44,620 nucleotides of DNA from CAYLSV01 sp964386435. Lineage in GTDB: Bacteria > Planctomycetota > Phycisphaerae > Tepidisphaerales > Tepidisphaeraceae. Shown here piece by piece: positions 1 to 6,930 of this stretch. The position numbers were made by a program, and so were the translations under genes. The stretch covers positions 1 to 44,620 of the forward strand of contig CAYLSV010000024.1 in assembly GCA_964386435.1 (NCBI GenBank), read 5' to 3'. The notes below the pieces were generated by a model that saw only the letters and a list, made by a program, of their open reading frames with translations, ran no database searches and was not told where the DNA came from. Position 1 is the stretch's first letter. Each line of letters opens with the position of its first letter.

Positions 1-1
1 G

Positions 2-979
2 CTCATTGACCGCCTGGCACAGATCGGCAAGCCGATCGTCTCGCTGGTGCACCGCCGCGCCGCCGAGTTGGGGCTGCCGACGCTGACGACCGCAGGCCCG
101 GCGATGGCGGCGCTGGCGGTGACGCACCTTGCCGAGCAAATGTTCCACCACGTCGGCTACGTCGGCTTCGGCCGGGTGCCTTGGCACGCCAACCGCGCCC
201 AAGCCGCCGAGCACGCGGCACAGCGGGCGGGGCGGACGTTCCATCGCTACCTCGTCAGCCGCCGCCAGCCGTGGAGCCTCGACGTGCTCACGCAGTCGGC
301 GGCATTCGGCGAGTGGCTGACCAGCCTGCCCAAACCGATTGGCTTGCTCGCGGCCGACGACCGCGTCGGGCTGCAGGTGGCCGAGGCGTGCGGCAAGCTG
401 GGGCTGCGGGTGCCGGGCGAGGTCGCCATCATCGGCGGCGGCAACGACGCGGCCATCTGCGAGGCCGCCGACCCGCCGCTGACCTCCGTCGACGGCGGCC
501 TCGCCGATGTGGGCGAACAAGCGTGCGGCATGCTCGCCGAGGAGATCGCCGGCTGCTGCGAAGACCGCCACCGCCACATCCCGCCGCGGCGGGTGGTGAA
601 GCGGGCCTCAACCGACGTGCTGGCCACGAGCGATCCGATCGTCGCCGACGCGTTGCAACTCATCCGCGACGAGGCGGCCAACGGCTTGACGGCCGAGGCG
701 TTGGCGGCCCGAATGCCGCTGAGCCGCAGCGGGTTCGAGCGGCGGTTTCGCGCGGCCATTCATCGATCGCCCCGGCAGGAGCTGCAGCGGGTGCGGGTCG
801 AGGAGGCCAAGCGATTGCTCGCGCTCACCGACCTCACGCTCGACGCCGTGGCAAGCCGCAGCGGCTTCGCCTCGCCGCAGCGGTTCTTCGCCGGGTTCAA
901 GGAGTTGGTCGGCGTCACGCCCAAGCAGTTCAGGCAGTCGCCAGGCGGACGAGGCGATCCACGAGCTGCGGGAAGCTGA
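2..979 (+). CDS. XylR-type transcriptional regulator (5' truncated)
   Basis: The frame is open to the left edge, so the N-terminus is missing; 325 residues are visible. The first ~195 look like the end of a periplasmic-binding-protein-like effector domain of the LacI/XylR type (GLLAADDRVGLQVAEA, then a region with VAIIGGGND and PPLTSVD). The last ~105 are an AraC-type DNA-binding domain with two helix-turn-helix units; the second contains SGFASPQRFFAGFKE followed by GVTPKQFR. E. coli XylR has this architecture, and planctomycetes carry many such paralogues, usually near sugar-use genes. The sugar sensed cannot be read from the fragment. The 3' end overlaps the convergent ddl gene by 50 bp. 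A GTG at 47 is an internal codon, not the start. Confidence 0.9.
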   Translation, partial: LIDRLAQIGKPIVSLVHRRAAELGLPTLTTAGPAMAALAVTHLAEQMFHHVGYVGFGRVPWHANRAQAAEHAAQRAGRTFHRYLVSRRQPWSLDVLTQSAAFGEWLTSLPKPIGLLAADDRVGLQVAEACGKLGLRVPGEVAIIGGGNDAAICEAADPPLTSVDGGLADVGEQACGMLAEEIAGCCEDRHRHIPPRRVVKRASTDVLATSDPIVADALQLIRDEAANGLTAEALAARMPLSRSGFERRFRAAIHRSPRQELQRVRVEEAKRLLALTDLTLDAVASRSGFASPQRFFAGFKELVGVTPKQFRQSPGGRGDPRAAGS

Positions 980-1781
980 GGCCCGCCGCCCGCGCCGCGT
1001 CAGGCAGCAGGCTGCGGTCGGTGAAGCCTGGCAGCGTGTTTAGCTCCAGCAGCCACGGCCGGGCGTCGGCGTCGAGCATCACGTCGACGCGGCTCAGATG
1101 CCGGCAGCCAAGAATGCGGTGGGCGGACAGGCACAGGTGTTTCACCTCGTCCACCAGCGCGGCCGGCGCTTGCAAGTCGAACAGGTGCGGCGCGCCGTCG
1201 TCGGCGTACTTGCGGTGGTAGTCGAACCACTCGTCACCCGCCACGCCGATGCGGATAGGCGGCAGCACCTCGTCGCCGACGATGCCCACCGTCCACTCCG
1301 GCCCCTTCACCCATTGCTCGATCATCACCGGCCCGCCCCCCGCCGCGACCGCCGCCGCCCGCTCGTCCGCCGTCGCACAAAGCCGCACCCCCAGACTGCT
1401 GCCCCCGCCCACCGGCTTCACCACGCACGGCGGCTTGACATCCGCCCCCCAATCCGGCGTCGGCAACCCCGCCGCCCGCCACGCCGCCTTCGCCGCGAGC
1501 TTGTCGAACGCCAACCGACTCGCCCCGCTCCCGCTCCCGACAAACGGCACACCCCGCCGCTCCAACTCCGCCTGCAACGTCCCATCCTCCCCGAACTCCC
1601 CATGAAACGCCGGGAAAACCACATCGAACGCCTGTTCCAGCGCGGCGAACTTATCTGGCCCCGCGTCGCCCTCGATCACCTCATGCCCCGCCGCCCGCAG
1701 CGCGTCGGCGATCGCCCGCCCGCTCCGCAGCGACACCGCCCGCTCATCGCTAATGCCACCGGCGAGGACGAGGACACGCAT
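930..1781 (-). CDS. ddl: D-alanine--D-alanine ligase
   Basis: Cytoplasmic ATP-grasp enzyme that joins two D-alanines for the peptidoglycan stem peptide. The 283-residue product has the N-terminal motif VLAGGISDERAVSLRSG, the family signature FPAFHGEFGEDG, the ATP-grasp glycine loop KPVGGGSSLGVRL, and the C-terminal metal/substrate segment LELNTLPGFTDRSLLP. It is slightly short compared with the usual 300-360 residues but shows no missing core motif. I chose the ATG at 1781, directly before MRVLVLAGG; a longer frame to 1814 would add residues with no family similarity. It is third in a minus-strand murC-murB-ddl order. An inverted repeat (1801-1906) separates it from murB. Its 3' end overlaps the convergent regulator gene. 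Confidence 0.95.
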   Translation of the reverse strand: MRVLVLAGGISDERAVSLRSGRAIADALRAAGHEVIEGDAGPDKFAALEQAFDVVFPAFHGEFGEDGTLQAELERRGVPFVGSGSGASRLAFDKLAAKAAWRAAGLPTPDWGADVKPPCVVKPVGGGSSLGVRLCATADERAAAVAAGGGPVMIEQWVKGPEWTVGIVGDEVLPPIRIGVAGDEWFDYHRKYADDGAPHLFDLQAPAALVDEVKHLCLSAHRILGCRHLSRVDVMLDADARPWLLELNTLPGFTDRSLLPDAARAAGLSFPQLVDRLVRLATA

Positions 1782-1800
1782 GGTGTGAAGGTATGCGACC

Positions 1801-1906
1801 CCGACCTGCCGCACGTGGTGCGGCGGCTACCGCAGCGAAAGCATTTCCGCAGCAGTGGTGTCGTGGCCCCGCTGCGGCAGCCGCCGCATTACGTGCGGCA
1901 GGTCGG
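1801..1906. repeat. Inverted-repeat element, family G (paired arms)
   Basis: Two 37-bp arms, 1801-1837 and 1870-1906, are reverse complements at 34 of 37 positions and enclose a 32-bp loop. The arms begin CCGACCTGCCGCACGT. The element fills the ddl-murB gap and the right arm enters murB: its last codons and its TAA stop (1889-1891) lie in the arm. A related single arm occurs at 25918-25959. Confidence 0.85.
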
Positions 1907-2827
1907 GTCGTCGCCCCAGAACTTGACTTCGCTGGTCAGCTCGACGCCGAACTCGTCGGCGACGCGTTGGCGGACGGCGGCCATCAGGTTGCGGACGTCG
2001 GCGCTGGTGGCGGGGGGGGTGGCGACAATGAAGTTGGCGTGTTTCTGGCTCACCTCGGCACTGCCGACCCACAAACCCTTGCAGCCGGCGGCGTCGATGA
2101 GGTGGCCGGCGCTGCGGGGGGTGCCGTCGTCGGCCGGGGGCGGGTTGGTGAAGGCGCAGCCGCAGCTCTTGCCGTTGAGCGGTTGGCTGCTGCGCTTGTA
2201 CATCCAGATTTCTTTCGTCCGCTCGGTGACGCGGATCGGGTCGTCCTCCTCCAGGTCCAGCTCGGCGGCGAGGATGAAGGGGCTGACGATGTTGGTCCGG
2301 CGGTAGCCGAACTCCAAGTCGTCGCGGGTCCGCTCGAACACGTTGCCGTCGGCGGCGGCGACGCGGACGCGGGTGATGGCGTCGCCCAGATCGCCGAACC
2401 GGCCGCCGGCGTTCATGCACACGCCGCCGCCGACAGTGCCGTAGATGCCGGCCATGAACTCGACGCCGCCGAGCCCCTCGCGGCAGCACCGCAGGACCAT
2501 TTTCTGCATGTCGAAGCCGGCTCCCAGCCGCACCCTCGCCCGGCCGTTGTCGCGGCAGATCTCGACGTTTTTCCAATAGGGTTCGTCCAGCCGGAACACC
2601 GCCGCGTCGACGCCAACGTCGTCCACCAGCAAATTCGCCCCCTTGCCCAGCACGAGCATCGGCACGTCATGCTCCGCGCACCGACCGGCGGCCTCCAGCA
2701 GCTCCGCCTCGGTCCGCGGCTGCACCAGGTACTTCGCCGGGCCGCCGATGCCGTACCACGTCATGCGCGCCAGCGGCACGTCGGGGCGGACAAAGTCCAG
2801 GTCGCTGAACGGCGTGGCAAGGCGCAT
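1889..2827 (-). CDS. murB: UDP-N-acetylenolpyruvoylglucosamine reductase
   Basis: FAD-dependent reductase that makes UDP-N-acetylmuramate in the cytoplasm. The 312-residue product has the FAD-binding segments TWYGIGGPAKYLVQP and LGKGANLLVDD, the glycine-rich AGIYGTVGGGVCMNAGG, the substrate-region YRRTNIV, and a C-terminal substrate domain with AGHLIDAAGCKG and SQKHANFIV. The catalytic proton donor, Ser in the E. coli enzyme, is apparently Cys here (GCAFTNP), a substitution known in other MurB proteins. The ATG at 2827 is preferred over a TTG two codons upstream. The C-terminal residues (DPTCRT) are read from an arm of repeat family G, which also supplies the stop codon. murC lies 91 bp upstream and ddl downstream, the usual dcw order. 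Confidence 0.96.
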   Translation of the reverse strand: MRLATPFSDLDFVRPDVPLARMTWYGIGGPAKYLVQPRTEAELLEAAGRCAEHDVPMLVLGKGANLLVDDVGVDAAVFRLDEPYWKNVEICRDNGRARVRLGAGFDMQKMVLRCCREGLGGVEFMAGIYGTVGGGVCMNAGGRFGDLGDAITRVRVAAADGNVFERTRDDLEFGYRRTNIVSPFILAAELDLEEDDPIRVTERTKEIWMYKRSSQPLNGKSCGCAFTNPPPADDGTPRSAGHLIDAAGCKGLWVGSAEVSQKHANFIVATPPATSADVRNLMAAVRQRVADEFGVELTSEVKFWGDDPTCRT

Positions 2828-2918
2828 CGTCAATCCATGGGCAGTGTAAGCGCGCTTGCCTCTTCATCGGTTGCGACGATCCCGCACTTGACGTTTGCGG
2901 CGCTGTCGCCGCCGCACC

Positions 2919-4373
2919 TCATTGAACGACGAGCAGCTTGCCAACCGTGTCCACCGGGCCGGCACCCATGGTGACGACCAAATCGCCCGCGACGACCTCG
3001 GCCCGCAGCGTGTCGGCCACGTCCTCGAACGCGGCGATGTGGCGGGCGGGTTTGCCCGTGGCCTTGATCTCGCGGCACAGCTCGCCGCTGCCGACGAATT
3101 TGTCTTCGGCGGCGTCGCGGACGCTGTAGACGTCGGGCAGCACCACCTCATCGGCGTCGGCGAAGCAGCGGGCAAACTCGCCGAGCAAGTGCCGGGTGCG
3201 GCTGTGTTGGTGCGGCTGGAAGACACAGACCAACCGGCGCGGTTCGTAGCGGCGACGCAGGGCGTCGAGCGTCACGCGAATCTCCGTCGGGTGGTGACCG
3301 TAGTCGTCGACCACGTCGGCCCCGTTCACCCGGCCGAGGTGCGTCATGCGGCGGTCAACGCCTTGGAACGTGCCGAGGGCGGCGGCGGCCTGGTGGATGT
3401 CGACGCCGCACGCCACGGCCGCGGCGAGGGCGGCGGTGGCGTTAAACAGCGTGTGTTCACCGGGCAACGCCAGCTCCAGCCGGGCGACGACCTCGCCACG
3501 CCGCACCACGTCCGCCCGGCAGCGGCCGGCGTCGGCGGTCACGTCCCGCCAGTCCCACTCGCCGCCGGGGCCGACCCACTCGATCAAGGCGTCGACCTCG
3601 GCCAACGCGGCCCGGCAGTTGGCATCGTTGGCACACGCGATCACCACGCCGCCGGGGCGGACCTGCTTTGCGAACTGGCCGAACGCGGCGACGACGTTCT
3701 CCAGCGTGCCGTAGCAGTCGAGGTGATCGGCCTCGATGTTGGTGATGACGGCGACGTCGGGGCGAAGGTGGTGGAAGCTTCGGTCGTACTCGCACGCCTC
3801 GGCGACGACCGCCCGCCCGCCGCCGCTGCGGCTGCCGCCGCCGAGCTGCGGGGCCGTCGCGCCGATCACGAACGACGGGTCGGCCCCGCAGGTGAGCAGG
3901 GCGTGGGCGAGCATGCTGCTGGTCGTCGACTTGCCGTGCGTCCCGGCCACCGCCACGCCGAACCGCTCGGCCATCACCTCGCCCAGCAGGGCCGCGTACT
4001 TCGTCGTCGCCAGCCCCAGCCGCTCGGCCGCCGCCATCTCCGCGTGGTCCGCCGGCACCGCGGCCGTCCGCACGACAAGGTCCAGCGCCCCGTCCAGCAA
4101 CCGCCCGTCCTGCACGTCGGCGACCTCGACGCCCCGCGCCAGCAGCGCCGCCGTCCGATCGTTCGCCGTCGGCTCGCTGCCGGTGATTGTGGCCCCCGCG
4201 TCCAGCAACACCTCCGCCAGCCCCGCCATCCCGCACCCGCCGATGCCGACAAAATGGACCCGCCGGCCGGCGAACTTGCTGCGGGGGGCGGACGGGATCG
4301 ACCGACGAACCGGCCGCGGGAGCGGGGGAGACTTCAGAAGCATGGGGGCGGCGAACACTCTACCCGATGCCAT
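2919..4373 (-). CDS. murC: UDP-N-acetylmuramate--L-alanine ligase
   Basis: Cytoplasmic Mur ligase that adds L-alanine to UDP-MurNAc using ATP. The 484-residue product shows the N-terminal Rossmann motif VHFVGIGGCGMAGLAE, the P-loop AGTHGKSTTSSMLAH, the central-domain motif TNIEADHLDCYG, and the C-terminal-domain signatures DDYGHHPTEIRVTL and VFQPHQHSRTRHLL. Length is normal. The start is uncertain: ATG at 4373 gives 35-40 residues before the conserved region, and ATG at 4343 would remove ten of them. It heads the murC-murB-ddl block. The neighbour upstream is an unrelated secreted protein, so the usual murG/ftsW partners are not in this window. Confidence 0.96.
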   Translation of the reverse strand: MASGRVFAAPMLLKSPPLPRPVRRSIPSAPRSKFAGRRVHFVGIGGCGMAGLAEVLLDAGATITGSEPTANDRTAALLARGVEVADVQDGRLLDGALDLVVRTAAVPADHAEMAAAERLGLATTKYAALLGEVMAERFGVAVAGTHGKSTTSSMLAHALLTCGADPSFVIGATAPQLGGGSRSGGGRAVVAEACEYDRSFHHLRPDVAVITNIEADHLDCYGTLENVVAAFGQFAKQVRPGGVVIACANDANCRAALAEVDALIEWVGPGGEWDWRDVTADAGRCRADVVRRGEVVARLELALPGEHTLFNATAALAAAVACGVDIHQAAAALGTFQGVDRRMTHLGRVNGADVVDDYGHHPTEIRVTLDALRRRYEPRRLVCVFQPHQHSRTRHLLGEFARCFADADEVVLPDVYSVRDAAEDKFVGSGELCREIKATGKPARHIAAFEDVADTLRAEVVAGDLVVTMGAGPVDTVGKLLVVQ

Positions 4374-4416
4374 CGGCCACCGTCATTCAGAACCATCATT
4401 CGCAACGCCCGGGTCT

Positions 4417-5439
4417 TCAGAACCCGATCCGGAAGCCGAAGCCCAGGCGGGTGCCGAAGGTGGGGTAGCAGAAGAAGTTGTCGAACGCCGGGTGGTACGG
4501 GCGGCCGTAGGCGGCGCCGAAGTAGCCGTAGGTGCGGCGGGGGGCGTACTGGTACGTGCGGCCGTAGCGGTAGGTGGGGCTGAAGCTTTGGTAGCTGAAG
4601 GTCAGCGACGAGTTGCGGTCGCTGTGGCGGTAGAAGTCGCCGCCGTAGTAGCCGTAGCCGTGGGTGTGCGAGCGGTTGAAGAAGCGGCCGAAGTCGTCGC
4701 GGTAGCCGCCGTAGTAGGCATGGTACGCGTCGTTGTAGTCGTAGCGGCTGCCGTAGGAGTGGCCGTAGGTGTTGTGGCGGTACTGCGGGTAATGGCGGCC
4801 GAAGTCGCGGTAGATGTTGGTGTTGAGGTTCACCCGCACGTCGACGTCGCGGCGGTCATCTCGGTAGCCGCGGTAGGTCGAGCCGTACGTCGAGTAGCCG
4901 CCGTAGCGATAGCGGCTGTTGTCGCTGTAGCGGTAGCGATCCTGGCGGTCGTCGCGGCGATCCTCGGCCCGGCTCTGCCGGGCGCGGCCGGCGTAGTCGG
5001 TGGTGCGGGGGGTGCCGTAAGGGTCGCGGTACGTCTCGCGGCTGCGCTGCTGGCTTTGCTGGATCTCGCGGCGACGCACGTCCGACTGCCGAAAAGCCTC
5101 CTGACGATTTCGCTCCACCTCCCGCAAAGCGCTGCGGCGGATGTCGTCGGTGGTGCGGAACGTCTGCCGCGGACGACTCGCCTCACGCCGGACCTCAGGG
5201 CGGGTTTCACGACGGCTTGCCTCCCGACGCGGCTCGTCGCGGCGGCTGTTGACCGTGGCGCGGGAGCGGTTCTCCTGACGCGGTGCCGTTCGGTCGCGGC
5301 TGCTTGAACCGGCGTCGCGTTGGCTGCTGCGTTCCTGCGGCCTGTAACGGTCGCGCGGCCGGTCCTGCCCCAACGTCGGCCCGGCGGCCATCAGCACGAC
5401 GGCGACGACGCCGATTCCGATCGAGGCAAAGCGCTTCAT
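4417..5439 (-). CDS. Secreted Arg/Ser- and Tyr/Gly-rich protein, function unknown
   Basis: The 340-residue product starts with a clear signal peptide (MKRFASIGIGVVAVVLMAAG, cleavage near TLGQ). The mature part has two low-complexity regions. Roughly residues 25-180 are rich in Arg, Gln, Ser, Glu and Asp (pieces such as RREASRRETRPEVRREASR). Roughly 180-320 are rich in Tyr, Arg, Gly and Asp (RYRYSDNSRYRYGGYSTYGS). It ends in a short aromatic tail, GFGFRIGF. The C-terminal Phe resembles the end of an outer-membrane strand, but this is only a suggestion. No enzymatic motif is visible. It lies just upstream of murC on the same strand (43 bp), so it could share a transcript. A longer frame upstream to 5742 covers the divergent lipoprotein gene and is not convincing. 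Confidence 0.75.
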   Translation of the reverse strand: MKRFASIGIGVVAVVLMAAGPTLGQDRPRDRYRPQERSSQRDAGSSSRDRTAPRQENRSRATVNSRRDEPRREASRRETRPEVRREASRPRQTFRTTDDIRRSALREVERNRQEAFRQSDVRRREIQQSQQRSRETYRDPYGTPRTTDYAGRARQSRAEDRRDDRQDRYRYSDNSRYRYGGYSTYGSTYRGYRDDRRDVDVRVNLNTNIYRDFGRHYPQYRHNTYGHSYGSRYDYNDAYHAYYGGYRDDFGRFFNRSHTHGYGYYGGDFYRHSDRNSSLTFSYQSFSPTYRYGRTYQYAPRRTYGYFGAAYGRPYHPAFDNFFCYPTFGTRLGFGFRIGF

Positions 5440-5524
5440 ACCCCGCTGGACACGCACACGGCGTGCCGGTTGGCGGGCGATCGCATTTTTTCGACGCCGC
5501 CGCCGCAGACCCCAATGATGAGGC

Positions 5525-5857
5525 GTGCGTCGGTTGCCCTGCCTGATCCTGCCGCTGGTGTTGGTCGGGCCGGGTTGTCGGCCGAATCCGGGGCCGTCGC
5601 TGCGGGCGGCCGAGCCGTTGCGGCGGGTGCCGGCGATCGCCCAGGCTGAGTCGTCGCAGGAGCTGCCAAAGCTCATCGACGCCCTCAACGACGCCGACCC
5701 GGCGATCCGCCTCGCCTCGATCGGGCGGCTGCACGAGATCACCGGCGAGCGGTTCGGCTACGAGTACTGGCGTCTGCCCGAGCAACGTGTCGATGCCATA
5801 GCACGGTGGAAGAGTTGGCTCGCCGCCCGAGCTGCCGGAGGTGTTGATGGCCGATGA
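5525..5857 (+). CDS. Small putative lipoprotein with HEAT-like helix pair
   Basis: A 110-residue product beginning at a GTG. The N-terminus has a hydrophobic stretch ending LVLVGPGC, a plausible lipobox with Cys18. The rest, from about residue 45, reads like one HEAT-type helical repeat (LPKLIDALNDADPAIRLASI) followed by a short helical tail. ATG codons just upstream are in other frames, so the GTG start is the best available. The gene overlaps the start of the anti-sigma kinase gene by 11 bp, which suggests translational coupling. Function is unknown. Confidence 0.65.
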   Translation: MRRLPCLILPLVLVGPGCRPNPGPSLRAAEPLRRVPAIAQAESSQELPKLIDALNDADPAIRLASIGRLHEITGERFGYEYWRLPEQRVDAIARWKSWLAARAAGGVDGR

Positions 5858-6398
5858 CGAATCCATCTCGTTGCCGCTGGAGCTGGCCCTGACCAGCGAC
5901 GCGGCGGGCATCAAGCCGGTCCGCAAGGCGGCCGAGACGGCGTGCGACCTGGCCGGCCTCGACGCCGCCGCCGCGGCGGAGGTGGGGCTGTGCGTCAACG
6001 AGGCACTCGCCAACGTCATCCGCCATGCTTACGACGACGAGCCGGGCAAGCCGATCAGTTTGACCCTCAGCGCCGTGACCAACGGCGGCGGTCTTTGCAT
6101 CGAGATCCGCGACTGGGGCAGCGGCGACCTCCCCGAACCCGACGCCGCCCATACTCAGAATCCGCTGATGCCCGGCGGGCTGGGCCTGATGTGCTTGCGC
6201 AAGTTAATGGACGACGTTGTCTTTGAGCCGGCCGACCCTGGCATGCGGCTGATCATGTGCCGACATCGTTCCGGCAAGACGCCCGCCGACGCCGAGAACT
6301 CTCCGCTGTGCATCGCCGGCGAGGACGGCATCGGCGAGGACTGCCACACCTGCACGACCTGCGGCCGATCCCGGCCGACGGTTCCGTCCCGCTCGTGA
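5847..6398 (+). CDS. RsbW/SpoIIAB-like anti-sigma factor kinase with Cys-rich tail
   Basis: The 183-residue protein has a GHKL/HATPase fold of the RsbW type: N-box NEALANVIRHAY (Glu52, Asn56), G1-box IRDWGSG (about 87-93) and a G2-like box GGLGLMCLRKLMDD (about 110-123). Members bind a sigma factor and phosphorylate a STAS antagonist; such an antagonist is encoded 21 bp downstream. The odd part is the C-terminal extension, about residues 140-183, with Cys155, Cys166, Cys169 and Cys172 in the pattern C-x10-C-x2-C-x2-C (DCHTCTTCG). This could bind a metal or act as a thiol switch; that is inference. The ATG at 5847 is chosen over GTG 5841. No sigma-factor gene is visible nearby. Confidence 0.88.
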   Translation: MADDESISLPLELALTSDAAGIKPVRKAAETACDLAGLDAAAAAEVGLCVNEALANVIRHAYDDEPGKPISLTLSAVTNGGGLCIEIRDWGSGDLPEPDAAHTQNPLMPGGLGLMCLRKLMDDVVFEPADPGMRLIMCRHRSGKTPADAENSPLCIAGEDGIGEDCHTCTTCGRSRPTVPSRS

Positions 6399-6419
6399 GA
6401 GCCCCCTAGACTCGCCCCG

Positions 6420-6812
6420 ATGAAGCCGCTCAGCCTCGACAGCAAGCTGATCAAGTCGGCCCGCCTCGTGGAGGTCGGCGACGACGGCCTAGCCGGTGAC
6501 CGGCCGGCGGTGGTGGTCGAGCTGTGCGACGAGATCGATTTGCACAACTCGCCGCAACTCCGTGAGGCAATCATCGGCGCAATTGAGGAGCACGAGCCGT
6601 CGAAGCTGGTGCTGTGCCTCGCCGACGTGCCGTACATGGACAGCAGCGCGATTGCCGTGCTCGTCGAGGCGCTGCAGCGCCTGCGCAAGGCCGGCGGCAA
6701 GGTGTACCTCACCGACCTCCACGACCGCGTGAAGGGGTTGCTGGAAATCGCCCGGCTCGACACGATCTTCGAGGTCGAGCCCGACGCCGCCGCCGCGCTG
6801 GCGGCCGAATAA
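6420..6812 (+). CDS. STAS-domain anti-anti-sigma factor
   Basis: A 130-residue single STAS domain of the SpoIIAA/RsbV type. It carries the loop VPYMDSSAIAVL; the DSSA at residues 74-77 contains the Ser that the partner kinase phosphorylates in characterised members. An N-terminal extension of ~25 residues precedes the domain, and the end is Ala-rich. It follows the RsbW-like kinase gene by 21 bp, so the two almost certainly form a partner-switching pair. The unphosphorylated protein would sequester the kinase and free the sigma factor. The ATG is at 6420. Confidence 0.93.
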   Translation: MKPLSLDSKLIKSARLVEVGDDGLAGDRPAVVVELCDEIDLHNSPQLREAIIGAIEEHEPSKLVLCLADVPYMDSSAIAVLVEALQRLRKAGGKVYLTDLHDRVKGLLEIARLDTIFEVEPDAAAALAAE

Positions 6813-6930
6813 GTTTCGGCCGTTTCAGAGGTTGTGTCGCGGCGATTTGGAACGTGTTGCATCGCGGTGGCTTCGCTTAGCATGTGCGGATTGACGACGT
6901 GCCCGACGGTTTTCCCAGAGTGACTGAAGT

